The position numbers were made by a program, and so were the translations under genes. Below the pieces are notes generated by a model. The model was not told where the DNA came from, did no database searches, and saw only the letters and a program-made list of their open reading frames with translations. From Deinococcus sp. KSM4-11 (GTDB taxonomy: Bacteria; Deinococcota; Deinococci; Deinococcales; Deinococcaceae): a stretch of 64,000 nt of DNA. The stretch covers positions 186,001 to 250,000 of the forward strand of contig NZ_SSNX01000002.1 in the NCBI RefSeq assembly GCF_004801415.1, given 5' to 3'. Positions within the stretch are counted from its first letter, which is position 1; the number at the start of each line of letters is the position of its first letter. Below, piece by piece: positions 52,076 to 60,640 of this stretch.

Positions 52076-53333
52076 TAGTGTAATCCATTTTCAGGCTGCC
52101 TACACTAACATAGCGGTTTTTATAGATCAAATATATAAGATACGCAACAATTATAGGGTAAAAAGATACAATCTGGACAGCCAGTAGGAGGCTGGCTACT
52201 AGTACCGTTGACATACTTAGAATTAGATCACCCGGCCTATCGTCGTAGATACATAATACAAGTATCAACAAGGGGGCTAATACCATCCCAATCCAGCTAA
52301 AATTGCTTATTCCTTCTTCTAAAATGCTAGTTGTGATTCCGTACCCCCAAAGTTGGGGCGCGGCAAAAAATATGGCTGAAGTTACATATAGTGCATAAGG
52401 AAGAGGTTTTCCTGGCCAGGTACTTTTAGATATGAACGGAAGAATTGTAAAAACCGCACGCTGACCACGATACTCTAGAATTTTCACCTGATTCGGATGC
52501 AGCTCTGCATAGATTGCCAATTTCGTCACGCTGTTTATTCCATAATCGATGCGCTTGCCCGCGTAGCCATCTTCAGGGGACGTTGCATTGCTATCTATCG
52601 CTCTTACTGAGACCTGATAGATATCTGAATAACCGATAAATGCAAAAACCAAGACGAAGCCCACTATGACCATTTTATTTCCCCTAATTAATTTCTTGTA
52701 AATTAGCGAAGCTGCTAACCCCATAATTGATATTAGAACTTTATTTCGCTTACCGTTTAGCCAGATCGATAGTATAGACCATGGAACGAGTGAAATTAAA
52801 CTGAAATACGAATTTCTCTGGGTCAGGAATATTAATATAATGGCAAATATACTCAAAAAGGTCAATATATTTACAACAGTACTAGTAGTCGACTCTAATT
52901 CTCCCGCTACCACTAGGTCATAGTCCGTTTGCGACAAAGAGTTGGGAAATACTATAAGTAAAAGGGCGGGCATTATGATTATTGTGTATTGGCAGTAGCT
53001 AAGAATAATACTGAAACTCGGTAATGAAAACCCCAGATGAGACTTGTGTCGCCTCGCATATACCAACCAAAGAGAAGCAATAAAACACAGAAAAGCTATA
53101 TAAATGATGTTTGCAAACGAATCATCGCGTGATAACATAAGGCCGGGATACTTTTTGTATTCAGGTAACCCGTAGGTAAGGTCGAACAACATAGGCAATA
53201 TGAAAAGAGCATAGAAAATAATATATACAAAATAGATTGATTTTAGATTTTGCCTAATAATATTAAATGTGGCGACAGATAAACATAAGGTTGTATACAT
53301 CAATGCAGCGATCTTCAGTATCTCCACGGTCAT
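52065..53333 (-). CDS. Wzy-like O-antigen/EPS repeat-unit polymerase
   Basis: A 422-aa polytopic membrane protein with about ten helices, strongly AT-rich. A long central loop with NATSPEDGYAGKRIDYGINS separates the two halves, as in Wzy proteins. Sequence is otherwise poorly conserved, as usual for polymerases. Position between glycosyltransferase genes and near a Wzx flippase supports the call. It would polymerise the lipid-linked repeat outside the membrane. Confidence 0.75.
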   Translation of the reverse strand: MTVEILKIAALMYTTLCLSVATFNIIRQNLKSIYFVYIIFYALFILPMLFDLTYGLPEYKKYPGLMLSRDDSFANIIYIAFLCFIASLWLVYARRHKSHLGFSLPSFSIILSYCQYTIIIMPALLLIVFPNSLSQTDYDLVVAGELESTTSTVVNILTFLSIFAIILIFLTQRNSYFSLISLVPWSILSIWLNGKRNKVLISIMGLAASLIYKKLIRGNKMVIVGFVLVFAFIGYSDIYQVSVRAIDSNATSPEDGYAGKRIDYGINSVTKLAIYAELHPNQVKILEYRGQRAVFTILPFISKSTWPGKPLPYALYVTSAIFFAAPQLWGYGITTSILEEGISNFSWIGMVLAPLLILVLCIYDDRPGDLILSMSTVLVASLLLAVQIVSFYPIIVAYLIYLIYKNRYVSVGSLKMDYTNET

Positions 53334-53339
53334 GTAGAA

Positions 53340-54476
53340 CTACGACCTACGCTTAGGGGTATAAACTCTAAGTAGCGCGTTTATGTTATTTTTGAGGCTA
53401 AAATTATGATTTTCACTGTGTAAGTTATCCGATGACATAGATAAAATACAATTACACCATTCTTCCGCGCTAGACTTCAACGAAACGAACTTGCAGTTCT
53501 CACTGATTTTAGCTTCGACGCTCACTTTATCTGAAGCAATACATGGAAGATTGGCAGCCTGGGCTTCAACAAGCGCTAAACCCAGACCCTCATGTTTAGA
53601 TGGAAAAACAAATACGTTCATGGCACCTATCATGATTCTGGGAACATCGCTTCTAGAACCTGCAAAAATAACATGGTTTTGCAGGTTCATGGTATTCACT
53701 TTGTCTCTGATTTGACTTTGCAACTTACCGTCTCCCACAAGCAGCAATAAAGAATCCGGCACCCTTTTTTGCAAAACTGCAAAAATATCAATTAGGAACT
53801 GGTGGTTTTTAACTTCGTCAAATCTACCAACGTGACCAACAACGAACGTGCCTACAGATATATTTAATTCGCGCCTAACCTCGCTCTTGTCTACTGTTTC
53901 CTTGAAAGGATCGAAGTCAATGCCACAAGGTATTACGTCCCAACGATCATCTTTATTCCAATCTGAGCCGAATTGAGACAGAGCAGAGTTTATACTTACG
54001 GCTATGCCATTAGTAGCGAACCGGTTAATCATCCTCTTGGTAGATGCGACATAAAACCTACGCACGCCACCATAATCGCCCCTACTGACCAAAGTATCAC
54101 TATGACTATGCGCTACTCTGATTGGAATATTTGCTATCTTTGCCAATAGCAGAACCATGCCGTTGAAATGATGGACGTGGCTATGAACTACATCGTATGG
54201 CCCGTTTTCTCTCAATATTTTTAGAAAGTTTCTCGCGTAAATCACGGGATTGTCAGGCCATTTACAGACATATCGTCCCGCGCCCAGAGCCAGCAGTTCT
54301 TCATCGTAAGCAGCTGCTTCCGCCTTATGCACCACAAAATCGAAAGCCAGCTCGTCACGCGAAACGTTTCGCAGCACGTTCATCAGCCATGTTTCCACGC
54401 CACCCCGGTTCATGGTGCCCACCACGTGGAGTACACGGATCGGGCGTCTGGACGGTTCAGGTGAAGCTGCACTCAT
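53340..54476 (-). CDS. GT4-family glycosyltransferase (EpsF-like)
   Basis: A 378-aa GT-B transferase: RVLHVVGTMNRGGVETWLMN at the N-terminus (the glycine-rich loop of this group), DVVHSHVHHFNG and VAHSHSDT, then VGHVGRFDEVKNHQFLID and KHEGLGLALVEAQAANLPCI with E-x7-E. The 5' end is GC-rich while the rest is AT-rich, so a composition boundary falls inside the gene. Its start overlaps the flippase stop by 4 bp. Confidence 0.9.
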   Translation of the reverse strand: MSAASPEPSRRPIRVLHVVGTMNRGGVETWLMNVLRNVSRDELAFDFVVHKAEAAAYDEELLALGAGRYVCKWPDNPVIYARNFLKILRENGPYDVVHSHVHHFNGMVLLLAKIANIPIRVAHSHSDTLVSRGDYGGVRRFYVASTKRMINRFATNGIAVSINSALSQFGSDWNKDDRWDVIPCGIDFDPFKETVDKSEVRRELNISVGTFVVGHVGRFDEVKNHQFLIDIFAVLQKRVPDSLLLLVGDGKLQSQIRDKVNTMNLQNHVIFAGSRSDVPRIMIGAMNVFVFPSKHEGLGLALVEAQAANLPCIASDKVSVEAKISENCKFVSLKSSAEEWCNCILSMSSDNLHSENHNFSLKNNINALLRVYTPKRRS

Positions 54477-55708
54477 GGGGTACTCCTCGATCTGAAGGCT
54501 AGGAAGAGAATCAGCACGCTCCCCAACAACTGAAAAACATTAGCACCCATCGTGGCCCACGCGGCTCCCACCAGCCCATACGCTGGGATCAGCCAGCGGC
54601 ACAGTAGCCACAGCAAGACCACCATCAGCGCAAACAATGGAACCTGTTGCTTGAATTGTCGGGCGGCCGTCATGCCGAACCCCATGAACGAGGCTAGGTA
54701 ACTGAAGGCTGCTGCGCCCATTAGCCATACGAACAGTGGCAGATCCTGGGCATAGTTGGGGCCATACATCAAGAACAGTACCGGGCGTCCCAGTCCAGCC
54801 GCGCCAAGCACGCCCGCCACACCCAGACCCAGCCCGGCCAGAAGCATCCTGCCCATCAAAACCCAGAAGGACTTCTGATTTCCGCTAGCAACGTATCTCG
54901 CCAGACGGGGACTGGCCGCTTGGCCCACCGCGCCCACCACGATGCCGAGCGCCACCATGAGGTACGCCAGCGCCGAGTAGATGCCCAAGGCACTGGTGCC
55001 AAGCGTGGCCTCGATCTGGTAACGCGGCAGATTCGCGCTCAGCGATACCAAACCCATCACCACACCCAGGGGCAAAGCAGTCCTGAGCAACCGTCCCATC
55101 ACGGGCAGACCCCCTCTCCGTGAGTCTTCCGACGTGCTCAGTCGGCGAGCATTGGGCAGATCGTAGGTCAGCAGCAAAAGGAGCCAGCTAGTCGCCAGCA
55201 ACCCTGCAGCCCCTGATAGACCGGCCCAAATAAAGCCAAGTAAGAGCGATAATAGCGACAGCGGTCCTTTGATCAGGGTGGATCGCGCGATCCGATCCAT
55301 GCGCTCGCGGGCCTGCATACGTCCGTACAGTACGTCGCTGATGGACTCGAAGGCCTTGGCCAGCCCGATGAGGCCAATGACAAGGTGGGTTTCGGGGGCA
55401 TAATTCTGGATCATGGCGACCAGCACGATCAGTGCCAGAACGGTGGTGATCAGCCTCAACGTCAGGTAATCCCCGAAACGGAAGTCCTGTGCCGCGTCGG
55501 TAGCCTGGACGCCACGCAGTTGTAGGTTCAGGGCCATGAACACCGGAGCACTGACCGCCAGCGCCAGCGAATACTGCCCCACGACCTGAGGCGTGGCCAG
55601 ACGGGCCAACACCACCAGCATGCCCCACTGAGAGGCGGCGTACACCACGTTGCCCACCAGGGTCCATGAGATGTTTCGGCCCAGGCTCAGGCCCGCTGCG
55701 GCGCTCAT
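54473..55708 (-). CDS. Wzx-type flippase (polysaccharide transporter family)
   Basis: A 411-aa membrane protein with about 12 helices: NISWTLVGNVVYAASQWGML, LARLATPQVVGQYSLALAVS and ending FQLLGSVLILFLAFRSRSTP. Typical Wzx/MATE-like topology. It moves the lipid-linked repeat unit across the membrane for Wzy. GC-rich, so outside the AT-rich island. Overlaps both neighbours by 4 bp. Confidence 0.88.
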   Translation of the reverse strand: MSAAAGLSLGRNISWTLVGNVVYAASQWGMLVVLARLATPQVVGQYSLALAVSAPVFMALNLQLRGVQATDAAQDFRFGDYLTLRLITTVLALIVLVAMIQNYAPETHLVIGLIGLAKAFESISDVLYGRMQARERMDRIARSTLIKGPLSLLSLLLGFIWAGLSGAAGLLATSWLLLLLTYDLPNARRLSTSEDSRRGGLPVMGRLLRTALPLGVVMGLVSLSANLPRYQIEATLGTSALGIYSALAYLMVALGIVVGAVGQAASPRLARYVASGNQKSFWVLMGRMLLAGLGLGVAGVLGAAGLGRPVLFLMYGPNYAQDLPLFVWLMGAAAFSYLASFMGFGMTAARQFKQQVPLFALMVVLLWLLCRWLIPAYGLVGAAWATMGANVFQLLGSVLILFLAFRSRSTP

Positions 55709-56664
55709 TCGCTGCTTGACTCCTTCACCGCTTTCCGGCTCTGCTCGACGGTTACGCGAAGACCATCAGCAAAAGTCACTCTGGGTCCATAGCCCATAGC
55801 TGCTGCGGCCGCAGTTACGCCGGCCCGCGAGTGCTTCACGTCGCCGGCCCGCTCAGGCCTGAATTCTGGCTCGAGCGTGGTGCCCAACAGCGTATTCAAT
55901 TCGGCCACAAGTTCCAGCAGGCTCTGCTGGTCGTCGCATGCGATGTTGAACGCGCAGCCCGCGACCTGATCAGCCGGGGCGGAGAACGCCAAGAGGTTGG
56001 CTTGCACGTTGTTGGACACGTACGTGAAGTCACGCGACTGCTGGCCGTCGCCGTTAATCACGGGCCGCTGGCCCTGGCTCATGGCGTCGATGAACCTGGG
56101 AATGACCGCCGCGTACTGGCTGTCCGGGCGCTGACGCGGGCCGAACACGTTGAAGTATCGCAGAGACACCGTTTCCAGGCCGTACACGCGGGTGAAGATC
56201 CGGCAGTATTCCTCGGCGGTCAGCTTGCTCAGCGCGTACGGCGAGATCGGCCGGGTGGGCATCGTCTCGACTTTAGGCAGGGTAGGAGTATCACCGTACA
56301 CGCTGCTGCTGCTTGCGTACACGACGCGTTTGACTCCCGCCTGCCGGGCCGCCTGCAGGACGTTCAGGGTTCCAGTGGCATTCACGTCGTGGGTGGTTAT
56401 CGGGTCTACCACTGAGCGTGGAACGCTGCCCAGCGCACCCTGGTGGCTTACATAGTCGATTCCGATCATAGCTTCCTGCACGGCAGTGAAATCGCGTAGA
56501 TCACCTTGAATAAATCTGACACTGTCGCCGTGATGGGCAATGTTCTGAAGACGTCCGTTGGACAAGTCGTCAAAGACGGTGACGTGATCCCCACGTTGAA
56601 CGAGGGCATCAACGATGTGACTCCCGATGAATCCGGCGCCACCAGTGATGAGATAGCTGGGCAT
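55705..56664 (-). CDS. NAD-dependent UDP-sugar 4-epimerase (WbpP/TviC/GalE group)
   Basis: A 319-aa short-chain epimerase: ITGGAGFIGSHIVDALVQRG (NAD), VYASSSSVYGD and PYALSKLTAEEY (Ser, Tyr-x3-Lys), FNVFGPRQRPDSQYAAVIPR (substrate). The group interconverts UDP-Glc(NAc) and UDP-Gal(NAc). Next to a UDP-HexNAc 6-dehydrogenase it probably feeds UDP-GalNAc or its uronic acid into the polymer, like TviB/TviC or WbpO/WbpP. Confidence 0.9.
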   Translation of the reverse strand: MPSYLITGGAGFIGSHIVDALVQRGDHVTVFDDLSNGRLQNIAHHGDSVRFIQGDLRDFTAVQEAMIGIDYVSHQGALGSVPRSVVDPITTHDVNATGTLNVLQAARQAGVKRVVYASSSSVYGDTPTLPKVETMPTRPISPYALSKLTAEEYCRIFTRVYGLETVSLRYFNVFGPRQRPDSQYAAVIPRFIDAMSQGQRPVINGDGQQSRDFTYVSNNVQANLLAFSAPADQVAGCAFNIACDDQQSLLELVAELNTLLGTTLEPEFRPERAGDVKHSRAGVTAAAAAMGYGPRVTFADGLRVTVEQSRKAVKESSSE

Positions 56665-56681
56665 TGTTAATATCCTTGGGG

Positions 56682-58001
56682 CTAAAGCAACGTGAGCTTG
56701 GGCGAGACGAGGCCTTTGGTGGCATTGCGGGTGTCGAACACCAATTTACTGTGCTCCAGCACCCAGCTGTAGTCCAGGCTTGTGTGGGGAGTAGTGATGA
56801 GAACGAGGTCAGCATTCTGAAGGTCGGCTGCCGTGAGTTCATCCAGGCCTTCGATTCTGAGAGAACCTTCCTCAACGACACGGACGTGAGGATCGTAGAA
56901 GCGGATGTCTGCGCCGAGGCTGTGTAGCTGTTCGTATACGTGTACGGCTGGGGACTCGCGGTAGTCGTCAATGTCCCGCTTATAAGCCATGCCGAGCTGA
57001 ACGATACAGCTACCTTTGATGGACTTGCCTTGCTCGTTTAGTAGACGTGCCACTTTATTGACCGCAAAGTCCGGCATGTGCCTGTTGATCTCGCCAGCCA
57101 GAGTAATAAAGCGCGTTTCGAACCCGTACTCCCTGGCTTTCCATTCCAGATAATGAGGGTCAAGCGGAATGCAGTGACCGCCGACGCCGGGGCCGGGGTA
57201 GAACGGCATGATGCCGAAGGGTTTTGTGAACGCAGCGTCGAGTACTTCCCACACGGAGAGATCCATACGGTCGCACAACATGGCCAGTTCATTCACGAGG
57301 GCAATGTTGACGGATCGAAAGGTGTTCTCGTACACCTTTACCATCTCCGCTACCTTGGCACTGCTGACTGGCACGACATGTTGGATGGATTGCCGGTAGA
57401 ACGCTGTAGCCACCTCTAGGCTGGCTGGATCATTGCCCCCGACGACCTTATTCGTATTGGTGGTGCTAAAGAGATGATTGCCAGGGTCGACGCGCTCTGG
57501 CGAATGGGCCAGGTAGAAGTCCACACCGGCACGTAAGCCACTCGTCTCTAGGATGGGTTTCATAACTTCTTCCGTCGTGCCTGGATAGGTGGTGCTCTCC
57601 AAGCTGATGAGTTGGCCAGGCCTCAGGTAACGAGCGATCTCCTGAGTAACGCTCCGCACGATGTTCAAGTCGGGACTGAGGTTCCGGTCGAGCGGCGTGG
57701 GAACGCAGATCACGATGACATCCATCCCGGGCACTGCGTCGAACGTCGTGGTAGTAGACACGAGGCCAGCATTGACAATATCGCGGAGATCCTGATCCAA
57801 GACATCCCCGATGTAGTTTTCTCCACGTGCAACCATTCCTGCACGTTCAGCGCTGAGGTCAATGCCGGTGACTTGAAATCCAACCTTGGCCTGCTCAACC
57901 AGGAAAGGCAGGCCGACATAGCCAAGGCCGACAATACCCACTCGCACCGCGTGTGCTTCAATTTTCTCAACGAGAGAAGAGACGGAATCGGTCTTGATCA
58001 C
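56682..58001 (-). CDS. UDP-N-acetyl-hexosamine 6-dehydrogenase (WbpA/TviB group)
   Basis: The start is uncertain. GTG 57999-58001 gives 439 aa, normal for the family, while an opening at 58112 adds 37 unlikely residues reaching the insertion-sequence target. Domains: NAD-binding VGIVGLGYVGLPFLVEQA, central helix KVYENTFRSVNIALVNELAM, catalytic Cys in GPGVGGHCIPLDPHYL and the C-terminal UDP-binding domain (LGMAYKRDIDDYRESPA). It oxidises UDP-GlcNAc or UDP-GalNAc to the uronic acid with 2 NAD. First gene of the 11-gene leftward cluster; IS4- and IS3-type elements lie directly upstream. Confidence 0.9.
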   Translation of the reverse strand: MIKTDSVSSLVEKIEAHAVRVGIVGLGYVGLPFLVEQAKVGFQVTGIDLSAERAGMVARGENYIGDVLDQDLRDIVNAGLVSTTTTFDAVPGMDVIVICVPTPLDRNLSPDLNIVRSVTQEIARYLRPGQLISLESTTYPGTTEEVMKPILETSGLRAGVDFYLAHSPERVDPGNHLFSTTNTNKVVGGNDPASLEVATAFYRQSIQHVVPVSSAKVAEMVKVYENTFRSVNIALVNELAMLCDRMDLSVWEVLDAAFTKPFGIMPFYPGPGVGGHCIPLDPHYLEWKAREYGFETRFITLAGEINRHMPDFAVNKVARLLNEQGKSIKGSCIVQLGMAYKRDIDDYRESPAVHVYEQLHSLGADIRFYDPHVRVVEEGSLRIEGLDELTAADLQNADLVLITTPHTSLDYSWVLEHSKLVFDTRNATKGLVSPKLTLL

Positions 58002-58003
58002 CG

Positions 58004-58016
58004 CAGTATCATACTG
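58004..58016. promoter_or_regulatory. Palindrome at the start of the leftward EPS cluster
   Basis: CAGTAT-C-ATACTG is a perfect dyad immediately upstream of the GTG start. On the minus strand it contains TATGAT, which could be a -10 of a nearly leaderless promoter; no matching -35 is clear. It may also be an operator. Confidence 0.35.
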
Positions 58017-58114
58017 GCACCAAAAATCGGTAGAGTTAGATTTTTCAAACTGTCGGTCAGTTGTCCAATTCCTCATCAAGTGCAACAGCCTGCTAAGAAT
58101 GCCCTGGCGCACCC

Positions 58115-59246
58115 CTGACTACCCTTCAAAACTCGTGACCTGAACGAAAAGTCGGCTCCTGTAGCGTGTTTTCCGCGATGAAGACACACCAGCGCCGACC
58201 CCCTCACGATACCTTGCAGACCGCCCTGCGGTCTGCCTTTCCAATTGATGCGCGCCGCCTCGCCGTCCTGGCCGCACTCGTCCTGGCGATGATCCAAGCG
58301 CGTACCGTCGTGCTGTACGCCTTGAAATCCCACGTTCAGTTGCCAGGCGCCCTGGACATGCGCTACCAGCAGCTTCGCCGTTTCGTCCAGTTCCAGCTCC
58401 CAGACGGGCTGTTCACCCGGTTCGCGCTGGGCGTCCTGCCTGAAGGCGACCTCGAACTGATACTCGACCGCACCAATTGGCAACTCGGCCAGCAGGACAT
58501 CAACATCCTGCTGCTCTAGGCCGTGTGGAGCGGGTTCAGTCTGCCCCTCATGTGGACCGTGCTGCCGCACGGCGGCAGCAGTTCCCAGCTGCTGCGGGAA
58601 GAGTTGCTGGCACGTTTTCTGTCGGTCTGCTCCGATCGCAAGATCACCGGTCTGCTCGCAGCCCGGGAGTTCGTCGGCAAGACCTGGTTCGCGTTTCTCG
58701 ACCGGCACGGCATCAACTCCTGTAGTCGCTTACCGGCACGTGCGACGGTGGGAACCAGCACGATGCCCGTCTGGGCCTGCTTCAAAAATCTCCAGCCAGG
58801 CGAAGTTCGCCAGTGGCACCGAAGGGTTCGGGTCTATGGCGTCTCAATGCGCGTCTGTGCCACAAAAAACATGGCCGGCGAGATTCTGTACTTGGCGTAT
58901 CGCGGGCGGGCCGACATCAATCTGGAACGGTATGCTCGCCGCTGGCAGGCAGAAAATCTTCATTCGGCTTTGAAGTCCAGAGGGTTTAATCTCGAGGACA
59001 CGGGGGTCACGCAGGCCGAACGGATCTCGACGTTGCTCACGGCCGTGTCGATCGCGTTCACCTGGGCGTGTTTGACTGGCGAGCTGCTGGCAGCAAAGAC
59101 GCCACCCAAGCTCAAGAAACACGGACACCGCACGGTGTCCGTGTTTCGGCTGGGGCTCGATCACCTTCAGGATCTGCTGTTGCACCCATCACGAGCGTCC
59201 TGGCGGGCCTTGAGCGGACTCATGCCGAGTTTTGGCTGGTAGTCAG
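58115..59246 (+). mobile_element. IS4-family insertion sequence with 9-bp target duplication
   Basis: The element is 1132 bp. Its ends are imperfect inverted repeats: CTGACTACC, three unmatched bases, CAAAACTCG at 58115-58135, mirrored at 59226-59246. It is bracketed by the perfect 9-bp direct repeat GGCGCACCC (58106-58114 and 59247-59255). This fixes the boundaries exactly. The transposase inside is inactive (see 58178-59242), so the copy can only move with help from an intact relative. Confidence 0.92.
58178..59242 (+). pseudogene. IS4-family transposase, interrupted by a stop codon
   Basis: One continuous frame apart from TAG at 58517-58519. Before it: [17 protein letters not shown] with the first catalytic Asp. 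After it, same frame: AVWSGFSLPLMWTVLP and the YARRWQAENLHSALKSRGFN region, which has the Y-x2-R-x3-E-x6-K signature and the catalytic Glu. At the second Asp site the usual D-R-E-F reads LAAREFVG, so Asp is replaced by Ala. A nonsense codon plus a lost catalytic residue argue for decay rather than recoding. Start could also be GTG 58166. Confidence 0.9.
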
Positions 59247-59501
59247 GGCGCACCCATACCCAGCATGGATCTGCGAATCACGAGCCCTTCGGTTCGTATT
59301 GTACCGATTCCGCTCCTCACGGCCTATCCCCTGTGGAGTATCCACCGCCGCAACACCTCTCCCATGAAAACTGACCTGCTCCCCGCGATCAGTTCCGAAC
59401 TGAATCGAAACATCTGGCACACTTGACCTGAACCCGGAAAACCTGGCCACGTGAGAATGCAGGGTCTGGCACACTTGGGGCATCCCCCCTGGAGGCCAGC
59501 C

Positions 59502-59768
59502 ATGCGAGGAAAACGCTTTACCGAGGAACAGATCGCTTTCGCCCTGAAACAAGCGGAAACCGGCGTGTCCGTCACGGAAGTCTGCCGGAAGATGGGCGTC
59601 GCCGAGTCGACGTTTTACACCTGGAAGCGGAAGTTCAGTGGGCTGGGGGTCAGCGAGTTACGCCGGCTGAGACAACTCGAAGAGGAAAATAGGAAGCTGA
59701 AACAGCTGGTGGCGGATCTGAGCCTGGACAAGGTGATGCTCCAGGACGTGATTCAAAAAAAGCTCTGA
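59502..59768 (+). CDS. IS3-family transposase OrfA (HTH)
   Basis: ATG 59502 follows GGAGG. The 88-aa protein has the IS3/IS911 HTH ([20 protein letters not shown] to [11 protein letters not shown]) and a leucine-zipper tail ([21 protein letters not shown]). Its last codons contain A AAA AAG (59756-59762), a standard -1 slippery site that leads into orfB. Intact. Confidence 0.92.
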   Translation: MRGKRFTEEQIAFALKQAETGVSVTEVCRKMGVAESTFYTWKRKFSGLGVSELRRLRQLEEENRKLKQLVADLSLDKVMLQDVIQKKL

Positions 59769-60610
59769 AGCCGGCCCAGCGCAGGCAACTGGTCAACCAC
59801 CTGCGTTCGGGCTACCGGGTGAGTGAACGGCGCGCGTGCGCCGTTCTGAACGAGTGGCGCAATGTCTACCGGTATCGGGGAAAACCGCGACTTGAAGAAC
59901 CAGTCATCCTGGCCAGGATGACCGAGATCGGGCACACCCGGATTCGGTATGGGTACCGCAGAATTCACGTGCTGATGGCTCGCGAGGGCTGGCATATCAA
60001 CCACAAGCGTTTCTTCCGGCTGTACCAGCTGGCCGGTCTGAACCTGCGGATGAAGCGACCGAGACGTCATGTGAGTGCGGCACGTCGTGCCGCACAGCCA
60101 CCAGCACAACATCCCAATGAGGTATGGTCGATGGACTTCGTGTCAGACGCGCTCTTTAACGGGAAGCGGTTTCGGACGTTGACCCTCTTGGACGTATTCA
60201 CGCGGGAATGCCTGGCCATTCACGTGGACACAAACATCACGGGCGAGCGCGTTGTCGCAGTGGTGACCGAGGTCAGCCGGCACCTCGGGGTGCCGGCGCG
60301 GATTCAGGTCGACAATGGCAGCGAATTCATCAGTAAGGTGCTTGATCTCTGGGCATACCAGAATGGCGTGACTTTAGGTTTTTCTCGTCCTGGGCGGCCT
60401 CAGGACAACGCGCACATCGAGTCTTTCAACGGGAGTTTCCGCGATGAATGCCTGAATATCCACTGGTTTTTGTCGCTGGACGATGCGGCCGAGAAGATCG
60501 AAACCTGGAGGGGCGACTATAATGATCTGAGGCCGCACTCCTCGCTGGAAAATCTTGCGCCCAGCGCATATCGAGCCAGGATTGCCTCGACCCTTCGCCC
60601 GCCAACCTGA
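59762..60610 (+). CDS. IS3-family transposase OrfB (DDE integrase), reached by -1 frameshift
   Basis: In the -1 frame, reading passes from the slippery site into [20 protein letters not shown] and on to the catalytic part; an internal GTG start at 59819 is also possible. The rve integrase core has [10 protein letters not shown] (Asp), [11 protein letters not shown] (Asp) and [12 protein letters not shown] (Glu, 35 residues later). The fused OrfAB is the active transposase. No disabling change seen, so this copy may be mobile. Confidence 0.92.
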   Translation, partial: ALKPAQRRQLVNHLRSGYRVSERRACAVLNEWRNVYRYRGKPRLEEPVILARMTEIGHTRIRYGYRRIHVLMAREGWHINHKRFFRLYQLAGLNLRMKRPRRHVSAARRAAQPPAQHPNEVWSMDFVSDALFNGKRFRTLTLLDVFTRECLAIHVDTNITGERVVAVVTEVSRHLGVPARIQVDNGSEFISKVLDLWAYQNGVTLGFSRPGRPQDNAHIESFNGSFRDECLNIHWFLSLDDAAEKIETWRGDYNDLRPHSSLENLAPSAYRARIASTLRPPT

Positions 60611-60640
60611 CCTGGCCACAATTCTGGGATCGGCTCAAGT

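Noticed and set aside
58178..59242. Programmed readthrough or recoding of the TAG in the IS4-type transposase
   Set aside because: The element also lacks the second catalytic Asp, so simple decay explains both.
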